NCBI GenBank assembly: GCA_031177445.1
Contig: JAPSGP010000115.1
Location: 1 to 8,080 of the forward strand
DNA length: 8,080 bases
Source of the DNA: Acidimicrobiia bacterium
GTDB lineage: Bacteria; Actinomycetota; Acidimicrobiia; IMCC26256; JACDBD01
Direction of reading: 5' to 3'
Shown here in pieces: positions 1 to 5,518 of this stretch; position 1 is the first letter of the stretch; each line of letters starts with the position of its first letter. The notes below the pieces were generated by a model. The model did not search any database, was not told the origin of the DNA, and worked only from the letters and a program-made list of their open reading frames with translations. The position numbers and the translations under genes are program-made.

Positions 1-29
1 CTATGCCGGTTCGATCCCGGTCACCCGCT
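1..29 (+). tRNA. 3' end of a tRNA, probably tRNA-Gly (partial)
   Basis: Only the T arm and the 3' acceptor strand are inside the window. T stem 5-9 (GCCGG) pairs with 17-21 (CCGGT, one G-T wobble) around the loop TTCGATC at 10-16. The acceptor strand CACCCGC is at 22-28 and the discriminator T at 29; the next bases are CGA, so CCA is not encoded. A 3' strand CACCCGC implies a 5' end GCGGGTG, which together with U73 is the usual form of bacterial tRNA-Gly. The anticodon is off the left edge, so the amino acid is inferred. A small inverted repeat, CTCGA (28-32) with TCGAG (38-42), follows and could help end the transcript before the convergent SGNH gene. Confidence 0.72.
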
Positions 30-50
30 CGAGCGAGTCGAGGACGGGGC

Positions 51-839
51 TCAGAAGCCGTGGTTCTGCACGACCGGCGCCGCCATCGCGAAGCCGTACC
101 GCCGCGCGCCGGACGCGTACACGTCGCACGGCAACGGCCGGTGACCGGACGGACAGAAGTGCAGGCCGTCGGGGTCCCGCACCTGGATCGATCCGGTGAG
201 CCCGCCCGCGCCGCATCCGACTGCTTCGTTCTCGTCGGGGAGGCACGGCATGTGGAATTGGTACAAGCCGTTGGGGTTCAGGACCGAGTGCCCGGCGTCG
301 AGCATGCCCACGCCGTTCTCGACCGCAAGACTGAACCACATCTGGCGGTACGGGTCGTTGGCCTCGGGCGTTCCGCCTCCCACCGTCCTGGGTGGCGCCG
401 CGGAGAAGTAGACCTGCACGCCGCGCGATTTCCAGATGTCGATGACGTGCTGGCCGTCCTGGCGGTATTTCTCGACCGCGGCGGCGCCGGTCGCGCCGCC
501 CATGCAGGCGGGCCCGGTGTTCCCAACGAACGAGAGCACGACGACTGTGGGCAGCACCTGCTCCTTGTCGGCTTGCATCTCGTCGAAGAAGTCGCAGATC
601 GCGGTGCTGCCTCGGATCTGCGGCACCGCCGCCGCAACGCCGTGATCTTGGATGACGGCCTTGAAGGTCTCCCACGACTCGAGCGCGAGCGAGTCGCCGT
701 AGAGGATCACCTTGGGGGGATGCGACGGCGCCGGGAAGCAGCCGGCGACGAGCAGCAGCGCGCCGAGCACGCCGACCACGCCGAGCGCGCGCTTCTTCGA
801 GCCGAGGGTCCGTCGCCAGAGTGATTTGCGAGAGCTCAT
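51..839 (-). CDS. Secreted SGNH/GDSL-family hydrolase, predicted lipoprotein
   Basis: A 262-residue protein exported and probably anchored to the outer face of the membrane. Residues 1-16 are basic (SSRKSLWRR, SKKR), 18-31 are a hydrophobic core, and L30-V-A-G-C34 is a lipobox, so signal peptidase II cleavage before Cys34 is predicted. The SGNH blocks follow in order: GDS with nucleophile Ser50 in YGDSLALES, Gly77 in RGSTA, Asn107 in FVGNTG, and Asp224 with His227 in DGLHF. This is a complete Ser-His-Asp set with oxyanion residues, so an active esterase or O-acyl hydrolase is expected; the substrate cannot be read from sequence. Cys82, 112, 199, 209, 229 and 238 could form disulfides outside the cell. 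The ATG at 839 is preceded by a GGAGA ribosome site. An overlapping frame on the same strand reads into the tRNA and is a shadow. I associate this GDSL subgroup with Acidimicrobiia from memory only. Confidence 0.85.
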   Translation of the reverse strand: MSSRKSLWRRTLGSKKRALGVVGVLGALLLVAGCFPAPSHPPKVILYGDSLALESWETFKAVIQDHGVAAAVPQIRGSTAICDFFDEMQADKEQVLPTVVVLSFVGNTGPACMGGATGAAAVEKYRQDGQHVIDIWKSRGVQVYFSAAPPRTVGGGTPEANDPYRQMWFSLAVENGVGMLDAGHSVLNPNGLYQFHMPCLPDENEAVGCGAGGLTGSIQVRDPDGLHFCPSGHRPLPCDVYASGARRYGFAMAAPVVQNHGF

Positions 840-845
840 CGCCGT

Positions 846-878
846 TCTCCAATGCGCAAGTTGCAGCCGAGAAAGCTA
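846..878 (-). promoter_or_regulatory. Candidate promoter -10 and ribosome binding site for the SGNH gene
   Basis: On the minus strand GGAGA (846-850) lies 6 bases before the ATG at 839 and is a good Shine-Dalgarno. Further upstream TAGCTT (873-878) matches the actinobacterial -10 pattern TAnnnT and would give a 5' leader of about 25-30 bases. No convincing -35 box is seen. The ribosome site is solid; the -10 is a weak guess. Confidence 0.4.
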
Positions 879-937
879 GCAGTGCCGCTGCTGATCACCC
901 CAGCGGCCACGGCTCGCCCGCGCACGGTAACAACGCA

Positions 938-951
938 CCGCCGCGCGGCGG
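938..951 (-). terminator. GC-only palindrome after the amidohydrolase/M24 operon
   Basis: A perfect 14-bp palindrome, CCGCCGCGCGGCGG, begins 15 bases beyond the stop codon of the last operon gene (967). As RNA it folds to at least a 5-bp GC stem with a 4-base loop. It is followed on the minus strand by TGCGTTGTT, which is only moderately U-rich. Position and stability fit a terminator, of the poor-U-tract kind found in high-GC bacteria, separating this operon from the SGNH gene. Chance palindromes are common at this GC content. Confidence 0.4.
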
Positions 952-966
952 CGGATCTTGCGCGCG

Positions 967-1992
967 TTATGCGGCGAACGCGGGGAATGCGTACGTCGTG
1001 AGCGACCTGGCGGCGTGGTCCGATATGAGCAGCGTGTCCGCGCCGAGCATCCCGTCGGCGGCGAGCTCGAGCGCGATCACCATCCCCGGTTCGAGAACGG
1101 CATCGGCTGCCAGGCCTTCGTATCCGAGCCCGAGGCCGTAGACGGCGACGCCGTCGGCGCCACTACGCACGTCGGCAACCCGCGCCCCGGCGCGGCAGCG
1201 GTCGAGGAGCACCTGCCAGCGCGGCTGCCAGCGCGACCAGCGCGCTCGATGGGCATCGGTCACCGGCCCGCACGGCCACGTGCGCGCAAACGAGCCCTCC
1301 CACCCGTCGAAGAGCACGCCCCCGTGCATGGCGACGAGATCGCCGCGCTCGACGACGCGATCGGAGGCGATGCGTCGAACCCATCCTTCATCGTCGACCA
1401 CACAGAACGTTCCCTCGAACGCTGGCGTCGAAGTGCCGAGGCGCGCCATCTCCTCTTCGAACACGCCCACGAGCTCGCGCTCCCGGATCCCGGGCTCGAG
1501 CGCGCCGACCGCGGCGCCGAAGGCGCGCTGCGCGACATCTATCGCCGACCGGATCCCTACGAGATCGCGCTCGGACTTGACTCGACGGGCCGATCGCATG
1601 AGCGCTTCGCCGTCCACGAGCTCGACGTTCGGCAGCGCGGCCACGAGCAGGTCGGCGAACATCGGCGTCATGCCGTCGACTCCGATGCGCCTCGCGCTCC
1701 GTACGCCGTCGATGTTCGCGACCGACTCGACGGCGTTCATCGGGTTCCAGGTCAACGGGTACAGGCGGTCGGTCGGGAACTTCCGAGGAAGGCCGGCGTC
1801 GGTGACGCTGAGCAGGTGCACGGCCGCGGTCTCCCGCACGACGACGCAGGTGGGAGCGAACGCGCGGGTTCCGGCGAGCCACAGTCGAGTGGCGTCCGAC
1901 ACGAAGCGTGCGTTCGACTCGCGCCCGAGCAGGAGCACGTCGACGCCGCCCCGCTCCATCTCGGCGAGACAGCGATCGAGCCCGTCAGCCAT
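967..1992 (-). CDS. M24 (pita-bread fold) family protein lacking most metal ligands; probable pseudopeptidase
   Basis: A 341-residue relative of Xaa-Pro aminopeptidases. Residues 1-130 resemble the creatinase-type N-terminal domain (GVDVLLLGRESNARFVSDATRLWLAG) and about 140-341 the catalytic fold (KSERDLVGIRSAIDVAQRAF, LEPGIRERELVGVFEEEM, LEPGMVIALE). Lining it up with the upstream M24 protein shows the first Asp replaced by His223 (MHGGVLFDG), the second by Ser234 (GSFARTW), the His by Tyr285 (YGLGLG) and the last Glu by Ala318/Asp319. Only Glu309 survives. Dimetal peptidase chemistry is therefore unlikely. Options are a creatinase-like metal-free hydrolase, which the family does contain, a regulatory or structural subunit, or a binding protein. 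It is the last gene of the operon. Its ATG at 1992 overlaps the preceding stop by 8 bp (ATGGCTGA) and has no evident Shine-Dalgarno of its own, so translational coupling is likely. The reading frame is intact, so this is not a decaying pseudogene at the frame level. Confidence 0.82.
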   Translation of the reverse strand: MADGLDRCLAEMERGGVDVLLLGRESNARFVSDATRLWLAGTRAFAPTCVVVRETAAVHLLSVTDAGLPRKFPTDRLYPLTWNPMNAVESVANIDGVRSARRIGVDGMTPMFADLLVAALPNVELVDGEALMRSARRVKSERDLVGIRSAIDVAQRAFGAAVGALEPGIRERELVGVFEEEMARLGTSTPAFEGTFCVVDDEGWVRRIASDRVVERGDLVAMHGGVLFDGWEGSFARTWPCGPVTDAHRARWSRWQPRWQVLLDRCRAGARVADVRSGADGVAVYGLGLGYEGLAADAVLEPGMVIALELAADGMLGADTLLISDHAARSLTTYAFPAFAA

Positions 1993-3178
1993 AGGGCTCG
2001 TAGTGGTGGTCGCTCAGCATCCGGTACCCGGTCTCGGTCACGGCCAGGATCTCTTCGGCGCGGTAACCGGCTTCGCCGTCGTCCCAGATCACCGGCTCCA
2101 GCACGAGCACCATGCCCGGGGCGAGCACGAACGATTCGTCGAACTCGGGGCCGAGATCGGTGCCGACGAACGGCGCCTCGGCACTGTCGGTGCCGGTGCC
2201 GTGCGCGAGGTAGAGATGGGGAAGCCATGGGCGGCGACCACCGGGCTCGCCGGCGGCTCGGGTGAGGTCGGCGGCGGTCGCGCCCGGCTTCACGACCTCG
2301 AGCACGCGGTCGATGACCTCCCGCCACCGGCGGAACTGGTCACGCTGGCGCGCCGTCGGCGCCCCGCCGACGCGCCACGTGCGCCCGAAGTCGGACTGGT
2401 AGCCGTGGTAGTTGAGCCCGGTGTCGACCCAGATGACCTCACCGTCGGCAAAGTGATGGTCGACCGTCGGCGTCGGGAAGACGACGTCGCCGGTCAACGA
2501 GAACGGGCCGTCTGCCATCCGTGCCGGCATCGCCTGGAAGATCGGGCCGACGGTGTTGGACGACGCCCCGAGCTCGAAGATGCGACGGAGGAAGCACCCC
2601 GACAGCTCCTTGCTGAACACACCCGGAGCCACGAGCTTCTCGACGTCGAGCATGGCCTGCTCGTTGATCGACTGGGCTCGCCGGATGCACTCCTGCTCGT
2701 CCGGTGTCTTGACGACCTTGAGCGGGCCCAGGAGGGTGGTCGCGCCGACGACCTCGCGGCCGCGCAGCAGCTCGTAGAGCGGCATCGTGTACTCGTCCAA
2801 GACGATCGGGCCCGCGGGGAGCAGGTCGAGCAGTGCCCGGCATCCCTCGGGCCATTCGACCGCGAGCTGCGGGTGGACGTGCTCGGGCGGCAGCTCGGCG
2901 GGCGCGCCCTCGGGGAACGCAGTGAAGAGGTGCGGGGTGCTGCCGTCGGCCGGCACGACCGCGACCATCCGCAGGTGTGCCGCCCGGGCATGGTCGGCAG
3001 CTTGCGTGAACGCCCCCAGTGCGTACGCGACGTTCGACTGACCGAGGAGCACCGCGCACGACGCGCCGTTCGCTTGCAGCGCGCCGACGACCTTGGCGTG
3101 CCGATCAGAGCGCATGCGCGCGAGATCGAGCTCGTCGATGACGGGGCCCGTCGCGGGGCCGGTCGAAGGGGCGGTCAC
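1985..3178 (-). CDS. M24 family metallopeptidase (Xaa-Pro aminopeptidase-like)
   Basis: A 397-residue cytoplasmic protein with no signal peptide. Residues about 15-150 form the creatinase-type N-terminal domain (ELDLARMRSDRHAKVV, VLLGQSNVAYALGA). A linker, VKTPDEQECIRRAQSINEQA, leads to the pita-bread catalytic domain from about 165. All five dimetal ligands of the family are visible: Asp252 (VDTGLNYHG), Asp263 (SDFGRTW), His326 (LAHGTGTD), Glu361 (LVLEPVIW) and Glu375 (YRAEEILAVTE). It should be an active metalloenzyme, probably a dipeptidase or aminopeptidase acting at Xaa-Pro or a related C-N bond; family members without peptidase activity exist. I chose the GTG at 3178, which overlaps the amidohydrolase stop as GTGA, because the conserved-looking ELDLARMR lies upstream of the alternative ATG at 3115. 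No separate ribosome site is visible, consistent with coupling to the upstream gene. It overlaps the downstream M24-like gene by 8 bp. Confidence 0.87.
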   Translation of the reverse strand: MTAPSTGPATGPVIDELDLARMRSDRHAKVVGALQANGASCAVLLGQSNVAYALGAFTQAADHARAAHLRMVAVVPADGSTPHLFTAFPEGAPAELPPEHVHPQLAVEWPEGCRALLDLLPAGPIVLDEYTMPLYELLRGREVVGATTLLGPLKVVKTPDEQECIRRAQSINEQAMLDVEKLVAPGVFSKELSGCFLRRIFELGASSNTVGPIFQAMPARMADGPFSLTGDVVFPTPTVDHHFADGEVIWVDTGLNYHGYQSDFGRTWRVGGAPTARQRDQFRRWREVIDRVLEVVKPGATAADLTRAAGEPGGRRPWLPHLYLAHGTGTDSAEAPFVGTDLGPEFDESFVLAPGMVLVLEPVIWDDGEAGYRAEEILAVTETGYRMLSDHHYEPYG

Positions 3179-4377
3179 AGGGGAAGCTTGTACGCAGCGA
3201 CCGCGTTCCCGCCAAGGATCTGGCGCTGGGCGGTGTCGTCGAGGCCCGCGATCGCCTCGCGCAGCTCCTTCACCACGCCCGGGTGGAACTCGGGATGCGG
3301 GTAGTCGGACGCCCACAGCACCCGATCGGTGCCCAGCCACTCGGCACAGGCGGCGAGGTTCCACTCCTCGGGCTCGAACCCCGCCCAGCACTGGCGCGTG
3401 AAGTACTCGCTCGGCAGCAAGCTCAGCCATCGCTTCTCGAGCGGGAACGCCTTGACCTGCTCGTCCATGCGCTCGAGCTGGGTCGGGATCCATCCGCCGC
3501 CCGACTCGAGGAACAGGAATCGCAGGCGCGGGAACCGCTCGCACACGCCGCCCATGAGCAGGCGCCCGAGCGTGACGATCATGTCGACGGTGTTGCCGAC
3601 CGCCTGACCGAGCGCCGATCCGCCGTGCAGCTCGTCCACGGCCATGTTCGTCACCATGAGGTTCTCGCTCTCGGCCACGAGCCCGAACTTGCGGCACGCG
3701 CCCGGAGTGTCGACGTGGACGCCCGGGTGCAGGCCAACCGGCACGTCGAGGTCCTGGCACGCGGCCCAGAACGGGTCGTAGACCGCGTGGTTCAGCGGCA
3801 GCTCGTCGACGTAGGCCGACGGACGGATGAGCACGCCCCGCAGGCCGAGCTCGTTGACCGCGCGCTCGGCTTCCCGGACTGCGAGCTTCGGGTTCTGCAA
3901 CGGGACCGTCGCCATCGCGAACAGCCGTTTCGGATACGCGGCGCAGTACTCCGCCACCCAGTCGTTGTACGCACGCTGGCACGCGAGCACGAACTCCACG
4001 TCGTGCAAGGCCTTGATCGGGTCCTGGGGCCCGAAGAACAGTGCGCTGGAGGGATAGAGGACCGCAGCATCGATGCCGTCGCGGTCCATGTCGGCGATCC
4101 GGGCATCAGGGTCGTGGCCGCCCGCGACCCGGAGGCTCCGGGTGAGATCGTGGAACTCGCGGGGCGTCAGGCCAACCGCGGCCGCCATGGAGTCCTGCAG
4201 CTCGCGTCCCCCGCCGCGTACGACACCGCCGCAATAGATGATGTCGTAGGTGTCGTCTTCGACGACCTTGCGCGGGATCCAGTCCCCCCACCGACCGTGG
4301 TCCATGCGTTCGGTCCACAGCGCGTCGGGCTCCATGGTGTGGCCGTCGGCGTCGACGACCAGCGCGCGCTCGTCCAT
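3175..4377 (-). CDS. Metal-dependent amidohydrolase family protein (Amidohydro_2 / ACMSD-like TIM barrel)
   Basis: A 400-residue cytoplasmic protein of the amidohydrolase-2 family, which includes decarboxylases such as ACMSD and hydrolases of aromatic or cyclic substrates. The N-terminal metal motif VDADGHTMEPDALW supplies Asp11, His13 and Glu16. Further along are the barrel-strand His217 (VGLHPG), Glu291 (FLESGGGWIP) and the C-terminal WASDYPHPE with Asp358, the usual last ligand. RIADMDRDGIDAAVLYPS and the NDWVAEYCAAYPKRLFAMATVPLQ segment are typical of the actinobacterial branch. The ATG at 4377 is preceded by a strong GGGAGGTG site; longer frames run back into tRNA-His and are artefacts. 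It is the first gene of a three-gene operon with two M24 proteins, so a shared substrate pathway (hydrolysis or decarboxylation plus C-N bond cleavage) is reasonable, but the substrate is unknown. Confidence 0.88.
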   Translation of the reverse strand: MDERALVVDADGHTMEPDALWTERMDHGRWGDWIPRKVVEDDTYDIIYCGGVVRGGGRELQDSMAAAVGLTPREFHDLTRSLRVAGGHDPDARIADMDRDGIDAAVLYPSSALFFGPQDPIKALHDVEFVLACQRAYNDWVAEYCAAYPKRLFAMATVPLQNPKLAVREAERAVNELGLRGVLIRPSAYVDELPLNHAVYDPFWAACQDLDVPVGLHPGVHVDTPGACRKFGLVAESENLMVTNMAVDELHGGSALGQAVGNTVDMIVTLGRLLMGGVCERFPRLRFLFLESGGGWIPTQLERMDEQVKAFPLEKRWLSLLPSEYFTRQCWAGFEPEEWNLAACAEWLGTDRVLWASDYPHPEFHPGVVKELREAIAGLDDTAQRQILGGNAVAAYKLPL

Positions 4378-4381
4378 GCGC

Positions 4382-4389
4382 CACCTCCC
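4382..4389 (-). promoter_or_regulatory. Strong Shine-Dalgarno for the amidohydrolase operon
   Basis: GGGAGGTG on the minus strand, 4 bases before the ATG at 4377, is almost a full complement of the 16S 3' end. It fixes the start of the amidohydrolase. The two downstream genes have no comparable site, which supports their translation by coupling. Confidence 0.75.
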
Positions 4390-4428
4390 CCACGGTCCGG
4401 GCCCCCCTCGGGCGCAGCTCGGGTCTCG

Positions 4429-4503
4429 GGTGACCGAGGGGTTTCGAACCCCCGACCTCCGGGACCACAACCCGGCGCTCTAACCAACTGAGCTACGGCC
4501 ACC
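4429..4503 (-). tRNA. tRNA-His (GTG)
   Basis: A full cloverleaf on the minus strand. Acceptor GTGGCCG (4502-4496) pairs with CGGTCAC (4436-4430, one G-T pair). The D arm contains AGCTCAGTTGGTTAGAGC, and the anticodon arm CCGGG-TTGTGGT-CCCGG carries GTG. The T arm is GGGGG-TTCGAAA-CCCCT. The extra G at 4503 (G-1) faces C73 at 4429, the identity pair of histidine tRNAs. CCA is not encoded. The 3' end lies 51 bp before the amidohydrolase start on the same strand with no obvious terminator between, so co-transcription and release by tRNA processing are possible. Confidence 0.96.
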
Positions 4504-4536
4504 AAGGGGCGCCCGGCAGCACCGGACGCGGCCTCG

Positions 4537-4542
4537 AGCGTA
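4537..4542 (-). promoter_or_regulatory. Candidate -10 box for tRNA-His
   Basis: TACGCT on the minus strand fits TAnnnT, in the 47-bp gap between the ppk2 stop and tRNA-His. It would start transcription about 25-30 bases before the mature tRNA. No clear -35 element is visible, and a 7-bp inverted repeat (CCGGGCG 4544-4550 with CGCCCGG 4510-4516) overlaps the region. Weak. Confidence 0.22.
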
Positions 4543-4550
4543 CCCGGGCG

Positions 4551-5339
4551 TCACGACCGCCGGCCCTGTTTGCCCATTGCCTCGCGCGGGAGATCGAAGC
4601 CGTGCTCGGTCATCACACGCTCGATGGTGCGGCAGGCCGTCTCCACGACGTACACGCGCGCGTAGCGCTTGCTCTCGGCCGGGACGATGATCCAGGGCGC
4701 GGCCGCGTGATCAGTCCGAGCAACCATGTCCTCGACCGCCCGTTCGTACTCCTTGCGCTTCTTCCGGTTTCGCTCGTCTTCCTCGGTCAACTTCCACGTC
4801 TTGAGCGGATCCCTCGCGCGGCGATCGAAGCGCCGGCGCTGCTCGTGGTCGGAGATGTGCATCCAGTACTTGAGCAGGATCATCCCCTCGTCGGTGAGTG
4901 TCCGCTCGAAGTCGACGATCTCGTCGTAGGCGCGCTTCCACTGCTCCTTCGTGGCGAAGCCTTCCACGCGCTCGACGAGTACCCGTCCGTACCACGAGCG
5001 GTCGAGGACTGCCATGCCGCCCCACCCCGGCAAGACGGGCCAAAATCGCGCGAGGAAGTGATGCCGCTTCTCGTCGTAGGTCGGCGCCGCGAACTGGGCG
5101 ACGCGCACATGGCGGGGATCGAGATGGCTCACCAGGCGCTTGATCGCTCCACCCTTGCCCGACGCATCCCAGCCTTCGAACAGCACACTCACGGGCGGGC
5201 CAAGCCGCGGCGGGTCGCCGATCTGTCCACCGAGAAGGAGGCGAAGGGAGAGGAGGCGGAACTGCGCCGCTTCCAGCCGCGCCGCTTCCTCGGCACGCGA
5301 CAGCTTGAGCGTCAGATCGACCTCGTCGAGCCGCCCCAT
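4551..5339 (-). CDS. ppk2: PPK2-family polyphosphate kinase
   Basis: A 262-residue P-loop kinase of the PPK2 family, which transfers phosphate between inorganic polyphosphate and nucleoside mono- or diphosphates in the cytoplasm. The N-terminal helical part (LDEVDLTLKLSRAEEAARLEAAQFRLLSLRL, about 4-34) is typical. Walker A is FEGWDASGKGG (54-64), Walker B is DRSWYGR (113-119), and the basic lid RRRFDRRARDPLKTWKLTEED spans about 168-188. All expected catalytic elements are present, so an active enzyme is likely; the class (ADP, AMP or mixed) cannot be assigned confidently. I chose the ATG at 5339. A GTG at 5384 in frame would add 15 residues encoded by a palindromic repeat and is less plausible. 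The ribosome site is weak (AGCAGG). It lies downstream of tRNA-Arg on the same strand with no clear promoter between, so it may depend on tRNA-Arg transcription. Confidence 0.9.
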   Translation of the reverse strand: MGRLDEVDLTLKLSRAEEAARLEAAQFRLLSLRLLLGGQIGDPPRLGPPVSVLFEGWDASGKGGAIKRLVSHLDPRHVRVAQFAAPTYDEKRHHFLARFWPVLPGWGGMAVLDRSWYGRVLVERVEGFATKEQWKRAYDEIVDFERTLTDEGMILLKYWMHISDHEQRRRFDRRARDPLKTWKLTEEDERNRKKRKEYERAVEDMVARTDHAAAPWIIVPAESKRYARVYVVETACRTIERVMTEHGFDLPREAMGKQGRRS

Positions 5340-5360
5340 GGGGCTCAGCCTGCTCTGCCA

Positions 5361-5414
5361 TGCATCGTTCAGGCAACGATGCACGGATTCGGTGCGTCAC
5401 TGCCTGAACGATGC
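5361..5414 (-). repeat. Nested inverted repeats in the tRNA-Arg/ppk2 gap (possible operator or RNA switch)
   Basis: Three copies of GCATCGTT occur between tRNA-Arg and ppk2. TGCATCGTT (5361-5369) and AACGATGCA (5375-5383) form a 9-bp palindrome around 5 bases. The 14-mer GCATCGTTCAGGCA (5362-5375) also has an exact reverse complement at 5401-5414, 25 bases away. The two pairings share 5362-5375 and are mutually exclusive in RNA. Neither is followed by a U tract. It could be a regulator binding site, an attenuator-like leader, or a remnant of a mobile repeat. Confidence 0.6.
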
Positions 5415-5423
5415 CCAGCCCAG

Positions 5424-5497
5424 CGCGCCCGGGAGGATTCGAACCCCCGACCCGCGGATTAGAAGTCCGCTGCTCTATCCAACTGAGCTACGGGCGC
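5424..5497 (-). tRNA. tRNA-Arg (TCT)
   Basis: A full cloverleaf on the minus strand. Acceptor GCGCCCG (5497-5491) pairs with CGGGCGC (5431-5425). The D arm contains AGCTCAGTTGGATAGAGC, the anticodon arm GCGGA-CTTCTAA-TCCGC carries TCT, and the T arm is GGGGG-TTCGAAT-CCTCC. G73 is at 5424. The next bases read CTG, so CCA is not encoded. It reads AGA codons, which are rare in genomes this GC-rich. Confidence 0.96.
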
Positions 5498-5512
5498 ACG
5501 GTGTGACGCGCG

Positions 5513-5518
5513 ATCTTA
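5513..5518 (-). promoter_or_regulatory. Candidate -10 box for tRNA-Arg, overlapping the upstream stop codon
   Basis: TAAGAT on the minus strand matches the -10 consensus at four of six positions including the TA and final T. It would initiate about 9 bases before the mature tRNA-Arg 5' end. Its first three bases are the TAA stop codon of the nucleoside hydrolase gene. No good -35 hexamer is visible at the usual spacing. Confidence 0.45.

Noticed and set aside
1..852. 283-codon minus-strand frame overlapping the SGNH gene and ending in VTGIEPA
   Set aside because: Arg/Ala-rich shadow of the SGNH gene in another frame; its C-terminus is antisense tRNA-Gly, a common misannotation. The 51-839 frame has the lipobox, all catalytic blocks and a ribosome site.
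1280..3304. 674-codon plus-strand open frame
   Set aside because: Antisense to the two M24 genes, low-complexity composition (R, S, A, D), no recognisable domain; long antisense frames are expected in high-GC coding DNA.
3178..3982. N-terminal extension of the M24 frame upstream of 3178
   Set aside because: The extra sequence is Arg/Gly-rich and lies fully over the amidohydrolase; the GTG at 3178 with GTGA overlap gives a normal M24 N-terminus.
3283..4491. 402-codon plus-strand open frame
   Set aside because: Antisense shadow of the amidohydrolase; its end runs through tRNA-His.
5340..5384. Upstream GTG start for ppk2 at 5384
   Set aside because: The added 15 residues are encoded by the palindromic repeat and do not resemble PPK2 N-termini; the ATG at 5339 gives a typical start.
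4602..5462. 286-codon plus-strand frame over ppk2
   Set aside because: Antisense shadow of ppk2 that ends in antisense tRNA-Arg (ending SNPRPAD).
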